A DNA stretch of 64,000 bases. Source: Actinotalea subterranea. Its GTDB lineage: Bacteria; Actinomycetota; Actinomycetes; Actinomycetales; Cellulomonadaceae. A model generated the notes under the pieces. That model worked only from the letters and a program-made list of their open reading frames with translations, was not told the DNA's origin and ran no database searches. The position numbers were made by a program, and so were the translations under genes. The stretch spans positions 22,731 to 86,730 of the forward strand of contig NZ_VTTP01000001.1 of assembly GCF_008364845.1 (NCBI RefSeq), written 5' to 3'. Of this stretch, positions 49,396 to 57,751 are shown piece after piece. Numbering within the stretch: the first letter of the stretch is position 1; each line of letters opens with the position of its first letter.

Positions 49396-49956
49396 TCAGG
49401 CGGGCGCGAGCCCGGCCACGAGGTCGGGTGCTCCGATGGCCGCACGGAAGGCGTCGGCCGTCCGCGTGACGCACTCGCGCGCCGTGTCGTCGACGAGCAC
49501 GGGCCCACCGGTCGTGTGGTCGATGTGCGTGTCGAGCACGAACCGGCCGGTCGTGATGTGCCGCGCGCCGAGGGACACGAGCACGGGGCGCAACGAGTAG
49601 TCGATGGCAAGGAGGTGCGCGACGGTCCCGCCGGTGGCGAGCGGGAGGACGGCCTTGCCCTGGAGCGCGGACTGCGGCAGGAGGTCGAGGAAGACCTTGA
49701 GGAGGCCGGAGTACGACGCCTTGTAGATCGGCGTCGCCACGATCAGGGCGTCGGCGGCGACGACGGCGCGCACGGCGTCCGCGATGCCCGGCTCGGCCGT
49801 GTCGGCCGCGAGGAGCGCAGCCGCCGGCAGCTCGCGCAACGCGAGGGTCCCCACGACGTGGCCCTCGGCGGCGAGCTCGTCGCCCACGTGCCGGGCGAGG
49901 GCCGAGGTGCGTGAGCGAGGTGACGGGCTGCCGGTGAGGACGAGGATTCTGGCCAT
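49396..49956 (-). CDS. NAD(P)H-dependent FMN reductase (SsuE/MsuE type)
   Basis: 186 residues from ATG 49956, with an aagggg ribosome binding site. Flavodoxin-like fold: [19 protein letters not shown] binds FMN phosphate, then ATPIYKASYSGLLKVFLDLLP, which is typical of SsuE/MsuE, and PLATGGTVAHLLAIDYSL. It should supply FMNH2 to the two monooxygenases downstream. Sulfur-starvation control is inferred from the family and from the leader ORF upstream. Confidence 0.92.
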   Translation of the reverse strand: MARILVLTGSPSPRSRTSALARHVGDELAAEGHVVGTLALRELPAAALLAADTAEPGIADAVRAVVAADALIVATPIYKASYSGLLKVFLDLLPQSALQGKAVLPLATGGTVAHLLAIDYSLRPVLVSLGARHITTGRFVLDTHIDHTTGGPVLVDDTARECVTRTADAFRAAIGAPDLVAGLAPA

Positions 49957-50454
49957 GGGATCTACCCCTTCGGTCGAGGTCGACGGGTCGGTGGAGGTCG
50001 GGCTCGGGTGGTGGACGTCGTGCCGGACGGGACGAGGCGGGACGGGACGCGGGCGTCCGGGCACGGCCGTGCGCGCCGGCGTCGCCGGGCGCGAGCGGGA
50101 TCAGGAGCTGGAACCGCCCCGGGACGGGCCTCGAGGTGCGGGCCGGGACCACGCACCGCGGCCGGCGATCAGGAGCGCGGACGGACCGGGTGCCCTGCGG
50201 CGAGCGGGGAGCGCGTGGGCGTGCGGGACCACGGGCACCGGACCACTCGGTCACGGACCCGAGGGCGCACCCCGGGCGAGGCGGGCGTGAGGCGTAGGAG
50301 CCCTCGCGCAGGCGTCAGGTGCTCACGGGCGCGCGGCGGCGGCACGGGGTGGCGGCGTCGGAGCCCCCTGCGCCCCGACGCGTCGCGGCTCGAGTGCGCC
50401 GGTCCGCCTGGTCGCCACCGCTACGCGGTGCCCGGGGACCGGTCGGCGCGTCCC
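49957..50454. other. Long untranslated stretch between leader ORF and FMN reductase
   Basis: About 500 bases with no convincing gene: frames here are arginine- and proline-rich chance frames. A hairpin of gcgtcgg (50355-50361) and ccgacgc (50375-50381) is the best structure seen. If the leader ORF belongs to the same message, this is an unusually long leader. Confidence 0.4.
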
Positions 50455-50547
50455 TTACTGACAGCAGGCGCCGAGGGCCTCGGCCGGTACGCACATTCGT
50501 GCGGCGGCGAGGTCGCGCGGCACGGTGAGCGGTCGGACGGAGGTCAT
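50455..50547 (-). CDS. Putative cysteine-containing leader peptide
   Basis: 30 codons from ATG 50547 to TAA 50455-50457. It starts MTSVRPLTVPRDLAAARM, then Cys19, and ends Gly-Ala-Cys28-Cys29-Gln. The basic/Ala-Leu body with cysteines at the end resembles the short leader peptides common before actinobacterial sulfur genes, and Cys-rich short ORFs are known to act as cysteine-responsive attenuators in mycobacteria. There is no ribosome binding site before the ATG, so translation may be leaderless. A palindrome TGTCA-n6-TGACA (50549-50564) abuts the start. The distance to the FMN reductase start is 498 nt, which weakens the link. I infer a sulfur sensor. Confidence 0.55.
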   Translation of the reverse strand: MTSVRPLTVPRDLAAARMCVPAEALGACCQ

Positions 50548-50765
50548 GTCACGACCATGACAGCGCGCCCGAGAGATGGGAACCCGCGTCCCAAGATCCG
50601 GGACGACGGCAACGCCCGGCCCCGCCGCGAGCCAGGGCGTCGACGCCCGGCGACCGGGGTGTTCGCCGCGGCGCCTCACATGCGGTCCGCACGTGCCGAT
50701 GCGTCACCACGAAGGCACGGGCGGCACGGCCATGCGACCGTACGGCCGTGCGAGGAAGGGTGAGC

Positions 50766-52430
50766 ATGCCTGCAGTCGACGCGCAGGGGGTCACGGGCAC
50801 GATGACGCCCGTCGACCGGCCCGACCACGACCTCACGGACCCGCTCGCGGACGAGCTCGAGTTCCTCCTCGACTCCGACCCGACGGCTGCGGCACGCCTC
50901 GCGACCGCCGAGGCCGAGCGCGCGCACGACCTCGGCGACGAGGACGCGGAGATGCGGTTCACCTACTACGCCGCCTACGCCCACCACCTCCTGGGTGCCG
51001 ACGCGGCTGCCCTCCGGGCGGCCGCGCGCGCCGAGGCTCTCGCCGACGAGCGCGGCGAGCTCGTCTGGCAGTCGCGGGCCGTGGCGTGCCGCGGGCTCGT
51101 CCACCACGAGCTCGGCGACGTCGAGGACGCCGTCGACCTCCTGCGGCGCGCGGTCGACCTGCGACGCGAGGCGCACGACGCAGCCGGGACCGCTGAGATC
51201 CTCAACAGCCTCGGGACCGTCTACACGGGCATGGTGCAGTTCGCTCCCGAGGCCGCCCAGGTGCTGACCGACGCACGGCGGCTCTGGCTCAGCGCGGGCG
51301 ACTCCGACCGCGCCTCCGTGGCCCTCGCCAACCTCGCGAAGAACTACGTCGCGACGAGCGCCCGGATCGCTCACACCAACCGGCGCGGAGCGATGGCCGC
51401 GGCGCGCCAGGCGCTCGTCGTCGCCCGTCAGGCCGTCGACGAGGCGGACGCGGCGGGCCTCGCGCGCACCGGGGTCGACGCGAGGCTCGCGGTCGCCGGC
51501 GCTCACCTCGTCGAGGGCGACCTCGCGGCGGCAGGGGCGGTGCTGGGCGCCACGGCGGCGATGCTCGACCGGTTCCCCTCGCCGCGGCAGCAGCTCGTCC
51601 TGCACCTCGTCCGCACGCGCTGGCTCGTGCTCAGCGGACGGCACGGCGAGGCGATCGAGGACGTCGAGCGGGGCCTCGAGCTGTGCGACGACCTGGGCCG
51701 CCCGACCGAACGGCTCGAGCTGCTCCGCACGCTGGTCGACGCCCACGAGGGCGCCGGGGACGTCGTGGCAGCCCTCGCCCGGCTGCACGAGGTCGACGCC
51801 CTGCGGATCCAGCAGAGCGAGGCCGTGGCGGAGCGTCGCGCGGTGCTCCTCAGCTCACGCCTCGACGTCGAGCGCGCGGAACGGGCCGCGGAGGCAGAGC
51901 GTCGGCGGGCCCAGGCCCTCGAGGCGCGCAACGCCCGCCTCGCCCACGAGGCCACGCACGACGCGCTCACGGGGCTGGCGAACAGGCGGGCGCTCGACAC
52001 GGCGCTCGCCGAGTGGATCGGCCAGACCAGCCGGCCGTTCGCGGTCGCCCTGGTCGACATCGACCACTTCAAGCGCGTCAACGACGAGCACTCGCACCAG
52101 GTCGGCGACCAGGTGCTGGCCCGGCTCGGCAAGGAGCTGCGCACGTCGCTGCGGGACGACGACATCGCGGCGCGCTACGGCGGCGAGGAGTTCGCGCTCG
52201 TGCTCTCGCACGTCGACACGGACGCGGCGTTCGCGGTGTGCGAGCGTGCGCGGTCGATGGTCGCGGCCCTGACCTGGGACGGCGTGATGCCGGGTGAGCA
52301 GGTCACCGTGAGCATCGGCGTCGCGACGTGCATGTTCGACACCGGCGCGCAGGAGCTCCTCAGCCGCGCCGACGCCGCGCTCTACCGCGCGAAGGCGGAG
52401 GGTCGCAACCAGGTCCGCCTCGCACCCTGA
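50766..52430 (+). CDS. TPR-containing diguanylate cyclase (GGDEF)
   Basis: 554 residues from ATG 50766 (ggaagg ribosome binding site); a GTG 18 bases upstream is less likely. The N-terminal 370 residues are TPR-like helical repeats (WQSRAVACRGLVHHELGDVEDAVDLL and following). A coiled-coil linker leads into a GGDEF domain with DALTGLANRRALD, VDIDHFKRVNDEHSHQVGD and the active site YGGEEFAL. An inhibitory-site RxxD (RDDD) sits five residues before GGEEF. It lacks membrane helices, so it is cytosolic, and synthesises c-di-GMP. It stands alone; its input signal is unknown. Confidence 0.92.
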   Translation: MPAVDAQGVTGTMTPVDRPDHDLTDPLADELEFLLDSDPTAAARLATAEAERAHDLGDEDAEMRFTYYAAYAHHLLGADAAALRAAARAEALADERGELVWQSRAVACRGLVHHELGDVEDAVDLLRRAVDLRREAHDAAGTAEILNSLGTVYTGMVQFAPEAAQVLTDARRLWLSAGDSDRASVALANLAKNYVATSARIAHTNRRGAMAAARQALVVARQAVDEADAAGLARTGVDARLAVAGAHLVEGDLAAAGAVLGATAAMLDRFPSPRQQLVLHLVRTRWLVLSGRHGEAIEDVERGLELCDDLGRPTERLELLRTLVDAHEGAGDVVAALARLHEVDALRIQQSEAVAERRAVLLSSRLDVERAERAAEAERRRAQALEARNARLAHEATHDALTGLANRRALDTALAEWIGQTSRPFAVALVDIDHFKRVNDEHSHQVGDQVLARLGKELRTSLRDDDIAARYGGEEFALVLSHVDTDAAFAVCERARSMVAALTWDGVMPGEQVTVSIGVATCMFDTGAQELLSRADAALYRAKAEGRNQVRLAP

Positions 52431-52476
52431 CGCCACGCCGCCGTACCGGGCGGGGAACCCGGCAGGCGAGTGGGTC

Positions 52477-52500
52477 ACCCGGCAGGCGGGCGGGCCGGGT
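52477..52500. terminator. Weak hairpin between convergent genes
   Basis: Arms acccggc (52477-52483) and gccgggt (52494-52500) give 7 bp with a 10-nt loop. Upstream, acccggcaggcg is repeated directly. Confidence 0.4.
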
Positions 52501-53291
52501 CAGCGTCGGGCGACCTGGGTGTTCGACACCTGTGCCCGGGGCCTGACGACCATCAGGTCGACGTTGACGTGGTGGGGGCGCGTGAGCGTCCACACGATCG
52601 CGTCGGCCACGTCGTCCGCGACGAGCGGCTCGTCGACTCCGCGGTACACCGCGTCGGCCGCGTCCTGGTCACCCCGGAACCGGGTCAGGGAGAACTCCTC
52701 GGTGCGGACCATGCCCGGTGCGACCTCGATCACCCGGACGGGCTCGCCGACGAGCTCGAGCCGCAGCGTCGTCGCGATCTGCCGCTCGGCGTGCTTCGCC
52801 GCCACGTAGCCGCCCCCACCGGGGTACGTGCCGTGCGCGGCCGTCGAGGTCAGGACGAGGACGTCACCCCGGCCGCTCGCCCGCAGCGCCGGCAGGAACG
52901 CCTGCGTCACGCGGAGCGTGCCGAGCACGTTGAGCTCGTACATCGCGCGCCAGTCGTCGAGCGCGCCGCCCTCGACCGGGTCGGTCCCGATGGCGCCGCC
53001 CGCGTTGTTCACGAGCGCGTGCACGGGGCCGCCGCCGGTGACCTCGGCGACGAGGCGTGCGACGTCGTCGTCGGACGTGACGTCGGCGACCACTGCGGCG
53101 GCTCCGGTCTCGGCGGCGAGCGCGGTCAGCCGGTCGGCACGCCGGGCGACCGCGACGACGTCCCAGCCCTCCGCGCGCAGGCGACGCACGGTCGCGGCGC
53201 CGATCCCGGAGGACGCTCCCGTGACGACGGCACGCAGCGGTGTGCCCGGCACACTCGGGCGGGCGGGGGGCGTGACGGACGCGTCGGTCAT
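52500..53291 (-). CDS. Short-chain dehydrogenase/reductase (YdfG-like)
   Basis: 263 residues, classical SDR: NADP-binding TGASSGIG at 24-31, NNAGGAIG, catalytic Ser of LTSTAAHG, and YxxxK in GGYVAAKHAERQ, followed by EVAPGMVRTEEFS. The family includes enzymes that reduce malonate semialdehyde or oxidise L-serine/3-hydroxy acids. The start overlaps the stop of the aminotransferase gene (ATGA), so the two are coupled. By context it may reduce the semialdehyde made by that aminotransferase. This is inference. Confidence 0.88.
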   Translation of the reverse strand: MTDASVTPPARPSVPGTPLRAVVTGASSGIGAATVRRLRAEGWDVVAVARRADRLTALAAETGAAAVVADVTSDDDVARLVAEVTGGGPVHALVNNAGGAIGTDPVEGGALDDWRAMYELNVLGTLRVTQAFLPALRASGRGDVLVLTSTAAHGTYPGGGGYVAAKHAERQIATTLRLELVGEPVRVIEVAPGMVRTEEFSLTRFRGDQDAADAVYRGVDEPLVADDVADAIVWTLTRPHHVNVDLMVVRPRAQVSNTQVARR

Positions 53292-54670
53292 GCGTGGAGC
53301 TCCTTGTCGATGACGGTGAGGGCCTCGTCGTAGATCGCCAGGGCACGCTCCACCTCGGCGGTGGTGACGACGCACGGCGGGACGACGTGGATGCGGTTGT
53401 CCGCGAGGAAGGGCAGGAGGCCGCGGTCGAGCAGCGCACGCTTGAGCCGCGCCATGGCCGCGGCGGGCAGCGGCTCACGGGTCGTCCGGTCCGCGACGAG
53501 CTCGAGGGCCCAGAACACCCCGAGCCCGCGCACCTCGCCGACGACCGGGTGGCGGTCGGCGAGCGCCGCCAGGCCGGGCCCCAGGACGTCGGCACCGATG
53601 CGTGCGGCGTGCTCGACGACGCAGTCCGCCTCCATGGCGGTCAGCGTCGCGACGATGCTCGCCATCGCGAGCGGGTGGCCCGAGTACGTCAGGCCGCCGG
53701 GGAAGACGCGCTCGTCGAAGGTCGCCGCGACCTCGTCCGACAGGATCACGCCGCCGACCGGGACGTAGCCGGAGTTCACGCCCTTCGCGAACGTCACGAG
53801 GTCGGGACGGACGCCGACGTGGTCGAAGGCGAACCACGCTCCCGTGCGGCCGAACCCGGCCATGACCTCGTCCAGGATGAGCAGGATGCCGTGCCTGTCG
53901 CACAGCGCACGCACCCCCGCGAGGTAGCCCGGCGGCGGGACGAGGACGCCCCCGGTCCCGACGACGGTCTCGAGCAGGACGGCCGCGACCGACGCCGGCC
54001 CCTCGGCCTCGATGACCCGCTGGAGGTGGTAGAGCGCCCGCTCGGACTCCTCCTCGGGGGTCGTCGCCCAGAACTCCGTGCGGTAGAGGTAGGGGCCGAA
54101 GAAGTGCACGTGGCCCCGCGCGAACTCGTTCGGCACGCGCCGCCAGTCCCCCGTCGCGACGACCGCGGCGCCGGTGTTCCCGTGGTACGAGCGGTAGGCG
54201 GACAGGATCTTGTCGCGGCCGGTGTGGGCACGGGCCAGGCGCATCGCGTTCTCGTTGGCGTCCGCGCCGCCGTTGGTGAAGAAGACCTTCGACATCTCGG
54301 CGGGGGCGTGGGCGACGATCGCGCGCGCGGCGAGACCCCGCGTGAGGTTCGCGTGCGCGGGTGCGACGGTCGGCAGGACGTCCGCCTGGGCCTGGATCGC
54401 GGCGACGACGGCCGGGTGGCGGTGCCCGACGTTCGTGTTGACGAGCTGGCTCGAGAAGTCGAGGTAGCGCCGCCCGTCGAAGTCCCAGACCTCGCAGCCC
54501 AGCCCGCCGGCGATCGCGAGCGGTGCGAGCGAGGCCTGCGCCGACCACGAGTGGAAGACGTGGTCGCGGTCGAGGCGGAGCGCGAGCTCGCCGTCGCCCG
54601 GGTCCGCGGTGCCCGGGACGTCCGCAGGGAGTGCAGCGCGCACGGCGTCCGGCGTCGGGTTGTCGGTCAT
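53288..54670 (-). CDS. Class III aminotransferase (omega-amino acid type)
   Basis: 460 residues from ATG 54670. PLP-binding Lys296 in TFAKGVNSGYVPVGG, Asp267-Glu268 in LILDEVMAGFGRTG, and TNGGADANENAMRLAR fit class III (beta-alanine:pyruvate, taurine:pyruvate and 4-aminobutyrate aminotransferases). The first 25 residues are a polar extension. A terminator separates it from the ABC operon upstream, yet the strand and distance suit a shared pathway: beta-alanine or beta-aminoisobutyrate from pyrimidine breakdown would be its substrate. Taurine is an alternative. Confidence 0.88.
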   Translation of the reverse strand: MTDNPTPDAVRAALPADVPGTADPGDGELALRLDRDHVFHSWSAQASLAPLAIAGGLGCEVWDFDGRRYLDFSSQLVNTNVGHRHPAVVAAIQAQADVLPTVAPAHANLTRGLAARAIVAHAPAEMSKVFFTNGGADANENAMRLARAHTGRDKILSAYRSYHGNTGAAVVATGDWRRVPNEFARGHVHFFGPYLYRTEFWATTPEEESERALYHLQRVIEAEGPASVAAVLLETVVGTGGVLVPPPGYLAGVRALCDRHGILLILDEVMAGFGRTGAWFAFDHVGVRPDLVTFAKGVNSGYVPVGGVILSDEVAATFDERVFPGGLTYSGHPLAMASIVATLTAMEADCVVEHAARIGADVLGPGLAALADRHPVVGEVRGLGVFWALELVADRTTREPLPAAAMARLKRALLDRGLLPFLADNRIHVVPPCVVTTAEVERALAIYDEALTVIDKELHA

Positions 54671-54741
54671 GGCCCCACCTTTCCAGAGGGTTCGCCGCGG
54701 GCGCAGCGTTCGCAGGGACGAGCGGGTCGGTCGCCCGGTGC

Positions 54742-54776
54742 GTGCGGCGGGGCGGGCACGCGCCGCCCCGCCGCAC
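54742..54776 (-). terminator. Terminator after the ABC substrate-binding gene
   Basis: A perfect 14-bp stem, gtgcggcggggcgg (54742-54755) with ccgccccgccgcac (54763-54776) and a 7-nt loop, begins 11 nt past the stop of the binding-protein gene. Confidence 0.8.
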
Positions 54777-54787
54777 ACTGGCCCGGC

Positions 54788-56035
54788 TCAGGCGCCGCCG
54801 GGGTTGAGCTCGACGTCGATGGGCTCGTACGCCTCACCCACCACGTCGAGCCCCTCCTCGGCGAGCTCGGCAAGGGCCTGCTCGACGTACTCGGAGGTCC
54901 ACGCGGACGCCGGCGGCTCCTGCGTGATGATGGTCGCGCCCGTCTCGTTCGACGTCGCGAGGGCCATCTCGACGGTGGCGTCCCACGCGGCCTCGTCGAT
55001 CATGCCGATCCCGCCCGAGGTGCTCGGCCAGATCAGCTTGTTGACCTCGTTGGTCATCCAGAGCTGGTGGCTCAGGCCCAGCGTCGAGCCCGCGGCCGTG
55101 ACGATGTCGGCCGCGGCCTGGGGGTCGTCACGCGCGAAGAGCCAGCCGCGGATCGTGGCCTTGAGGAACTTGACGGTGGTCTCGGCGTACTCCGGGTCGT
55201 CGGCGAGACGGCCCGCGTCCGCCCAGATCGCGTCCTGGAGCATCGCGGTGCCCTCCTCGTTCCAGTCGATGACCGTGAAGTCCTCGGGCTGGTAGAGCTC
55301 CCCGGTGGCCGGGTCCTCGGACTCGAGGAGCTGGGCGTACTCGTTGTAGGTCATCGCCTGAGCGGCGTCGATGTCGCCCGCGAGGAACGCGTTCATGTCG
55401 AACGCCTGCTGCACGACCTCGACGTCGGTGACGCCTGCCTTGGTGAGCCCCGCGAAGAGCTCCCACTCGTTGCCGTAGCCCCAGCTCCCGACCGTCTTGC
55501 CCTCGAGGTCGGCGACCGAGGAGATCCCCGAGTCCGCGAACGCGACCTGGAGCGTCGCGGACCGTTCGAACACCTGGGCGACGTTGGTGATGTCGGCGCC
55601 CTGCTCGATCGAGCCGAGCACCTTGGGCACCCAGGCGATCGCGTAGTCGACCTCGCCGTTGGCCAGGGCGTCCTGCGGCACGACGTCTCCGCCGCTCGGC
55701 AGGATCTCGACGTCGAGGCCCTCCTCCTCGTAGTAGCCCTCGGCGAGGGCCGCGTAGTAGCCCGCGAACTGCGCCTGCGCGAGCCACTGGAGCTGGAGCG
55801 TGACAGGGGTGAGGTCGCCTCCCTCGTCACCGCCTGAGGGGTCGGCTGACGCGTCGTCCTCGCTCCCCGCCGCGGCCGAGCAGCCCGCGAGGGCGAGCGC
55901 CCCGACGGCGACGACGCCCGCGAGACGTGCCCGGGTGCCCGGGCGGCGGCGCGGCGCACCCGCGCCCGGCGTCTGGCCTGCCAGCGCCGGGTGCTCCCGG
56001 CGTCCTGGACGGATCGTGCGTGGTGTGCTCGTCAT
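54788..56035 (-). CDS. ABC transporter substrate-binding lipoprotein, NMT1/THI5-like
   Basis: 415 residues from ATG 56035 with an aaggag ribosome binding site. A Tat-like, arginine-rich signal (residues 1-40) precedes the lipobox ALAGC with Cys52. The mature part matches the NMT1/THI5-like group: LQLQWLAQAQFAGYYAALAEGYYEEEGLDVEILPSGGDVVPQDALANGEVDYAIAW in pieces near 80-135, and WGYGNEWELFAGLTKAGV. Known ligands of the group are pyrimidine precursors such as hydroxymethylpyrimidine, also riboflavin and sulfonates. In this operon a pyrimidine- or hydantoin-like ligand is likely. Confidence 0.9.
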   Translation of the reverse strand: MTSTPRTIRPGRREHPALAGQTPGAGAPRRRPGTRARLAGVVAVGALALAGCSAAAGSEDDASADPSGGDEGGDLTPVTLQLQWLAQAQFAGYYAALAEGYYEEEGLDVEILPSGGDVVPQDALANGEVDYAIAWVPKVLGSIEQGADITNVAQVFERSATLQVAFADSGISSVADLEGKTVGSWGYGNEWELFAGLTKAGVTDVEVVQQAFDMNAFLAGDIDAAQAMTYNEYAQLLESEDPATGELYQPEDFTVIDWNEEGTAMLQDAIWADAGRLADDPEYAETTVKFLKATIRGWLFARDDPQAAADIVTAAGSTLGLSHQLWMTNEVNKLIWPSTSGGIGMIDEAAWDATVEMALATSNETGATIITQEPPASAWTSEYVEQALAELAEEGLDVVGEAYEPIDVELNPGGA

Positions 56036-56135
56036 GGCTGCTCCTTCGGTGACCTGGTGCCGGGGGTGCTGCGGGGTGCTGCGGGTACGGATGACCGACC
56101 GACCTGGCGTCCTCGACAGGCGGACCTCTGGGGGC

Positions 56136-56912
56136 TCATGCGGTCGCGGGGCCGGAGCGGCGCCGCACGAGCTGCTCGACGGCGAGCGCGACGCCGTAGA
56201 AGACGAGGCCGACGACGACGCCGCCGAGCACGAACGCCCAGGCGCGGGCGTAGTTGCTGCCCGCCGCCGCCGTCGTGATGAACGAGCCGATGCCGGAGCG
56301 CGGTCCCCCGAAGTACTCGGCGACGATCGCCGAGATCACCGCGAGCGAGGAGGCGAGGCGCAGGCCCGTGAAGACGAAGGGCAGCGCCGCCGGGACCGTC
56401 ACGGTGCGCGTGACCTGTCCGGGAGCCGCCGCGTAGGCACGCATGAGGTCCCGGTGCACCTGCCGCACCTGACGCAGGCCGCGGCGCGTGTTGACGTGCA
56501 CGGGCACGAGGACCGCGACGGCCGCGACGAGCTGTCGGGCGAGCTCGGAGCCCGCGCCGAACATCGTGTAGAGCACGGGGGCGAGCGCGACGACGGGGAC
56601 GACGGCGAGCCCTGCGACCACGGGCGCGACAAGCCCGTCGACGGCGCGTACGAGCCCCGCCAGCACCGCCGACCCGATGCCGAGGACGGCGCCCAGGACG
56701 AGCCCGACGAGCGCGTTGCGACCCGTGACGCCGATCGCGCCGCTGATCGTCGGCCAGAGCGCGACGAGCTCCCCGCCGATCGCCGTGGGGCTCGGCAGGA
56801 GGAACGCGGGCACCTTGCCGACCACGACGACCGCCTGCCACGCGGCGAGCAGCGCGACGGCGAGCAGGACGGCTGGCGCGACCCGGCCGAGCGCCACGGC
56901 TGACCGCCTCAT
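56136..56912 (-). CDS. ABC transporter permease (BPD family), second subunit
   Basis: 258 residues from ATG 56912, overlapping the ATPase stop (ATGA). About six membrane helices. The cytoplasmic EAA loop region is QVHRDLMRAYAAAPGQVTRTVTVPAALPFVFTGLRLA. It resembles SsuC/TauC/ThiX-type permeases. With the other permease at 57748 it probably forms a heterodimeric channel. Confidence 0.9.
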   Translation of the reverse strand: MRRSAVALGRVAPAVLLAVALLAAWQAVVVVGKVPAFLLPSPTAIGGELVALWPTISGAIGVTGRNALVGLVLGAVLGIGSAVLAGLVRAVDGLVAPVVAGLAVVPVVALAPVLYTMFGAGSELARQLVAAVAVLVPVHVNTRRGLRQVRQVHRDLMRAYAAAPGQVTRTVTVPAALPFVFTGLRLASSLAVISAIVAEYFGGPRSGIGSFITTAAAGSNYARAWAFVLGGVVVGLVFYGVALAVEQLVRRRSGPATA

Positions 56913-57751
56913 CGGGTCTCCACGCCGCGCGACGGGACGTCGGAGCCGCCGTGCAGCGCCTCGCGCACGCGCCTGACGGCGTCGAAGTACGCCGCGTCCT
57001 CGCGGAGCCCGTCGCCGCGGGCCGCGCCGAGCCCGACGTCCACCACGCTCGTGATCCGGCCCGGCCTGGGCGACATGACGACCACCCGGTCCGAGAGGAA
57101 CACGGCCTCGGGGATCGAGTGCGTCACGAAGACGACCGCCGCACGCGTCTGCGCGCACACGCGCACGAGCTCGACCTGGAGCCGCTCGCGCGTCATCTCG
57201 TCGAGGGCCCCGAAGGGCTCGTCCATGAGCAGCAGGCTCGGCTCCTCCGCGATCGCCCGCGCGATCGCGACGCGTTGCTGCATGCCGCCCGAGAGCTGGT
57301 CGGGGAAGTGCCCGGCGAAGTCCGCGAGGCCGACGAGCTCGAGGAGGTGGTCGGCCCGCGCCCGCCGACCGGCCCGCCCCACCCCGTGCAGCGCGAGGGG
57401 CAGCTCGACGTTGGCCCGGACGGTGCGCCACGGCAGGAGGCCCGCCTGCTGGAACGCGATCCCGTAGTCGTGCGCCAGGCGCGCCTGCTCCGCGGACCGG
57501 CCGAAGACGGTGATGCTCCCGGCCGTCGGTCGGTCCAGGTCGGCCACGAGGCGCAGCAGGGTGCTCTTCCCGCAGCCCGAGGGACCGATGAGCGAGACGA
57601 ACTCCCCCGCACCGACCGTCAGGCTGACGTCCTGGAGCGCGGCGACTGCGGTCCCGTCCCTGCCGAACACGCGCGAGACGCCGTGGACCTCGACCGCGAC
57701 CGCCGCACCGTGGGCGACGACCGGGCCGGGCACGGTCGCCGGGGCGCTCAC
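56909..57751 (-). CDS. ABC transporter ATP-binding protein (SsuB/ThiZ-like)
   Basis: 280 residues from GTG 57751, overlapping the upstream permease stop as GTGA. Walker A is [17 protein letters not shown], the Q-loop is [13 protein letters not shown], the signature [14 protein letters not shown], and Walker [16 protein letters not shown], followed by the H-loop [10 protein letters not shown]. It lies between the two permease genes and drives uptake of the same substrate. Confidence 0.94.
   Translation of the reverse strand: MSAPATVPGPVVAHGAAVAVEVHGVSRVFGRDGTAVAALQDVSLTVGAGEFVSLIGPSGCGKSTLLRLVADLDRPTAGSITVFGRSAEQARLAHDYGIAFQQAGLLPWRTVRANVELPLALHGVGRAGRRARADHLLELVGLADFAGHFPDQLSGGMQQRVAIARAIAEEPSLLLMDEPFGALDEMTRERLQVELVRVCAQTRAAVVFVTHSIPEAVFLSDRVVVMSPRPGRITSVVDVGLGAARGDGLREDAAYFDAVRRVREALHGGSDVPSRGVETR

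Noticed and set aside
50008..50763. 251-codon plus-strand frame upstream of the diguanylate cyclase
   Set aside because: Arg/Gly/Pro-rich chance frame without family resemblance; codon positions lack the usual third-position GC bias of neighbouring genes as far as can be judged by eye.
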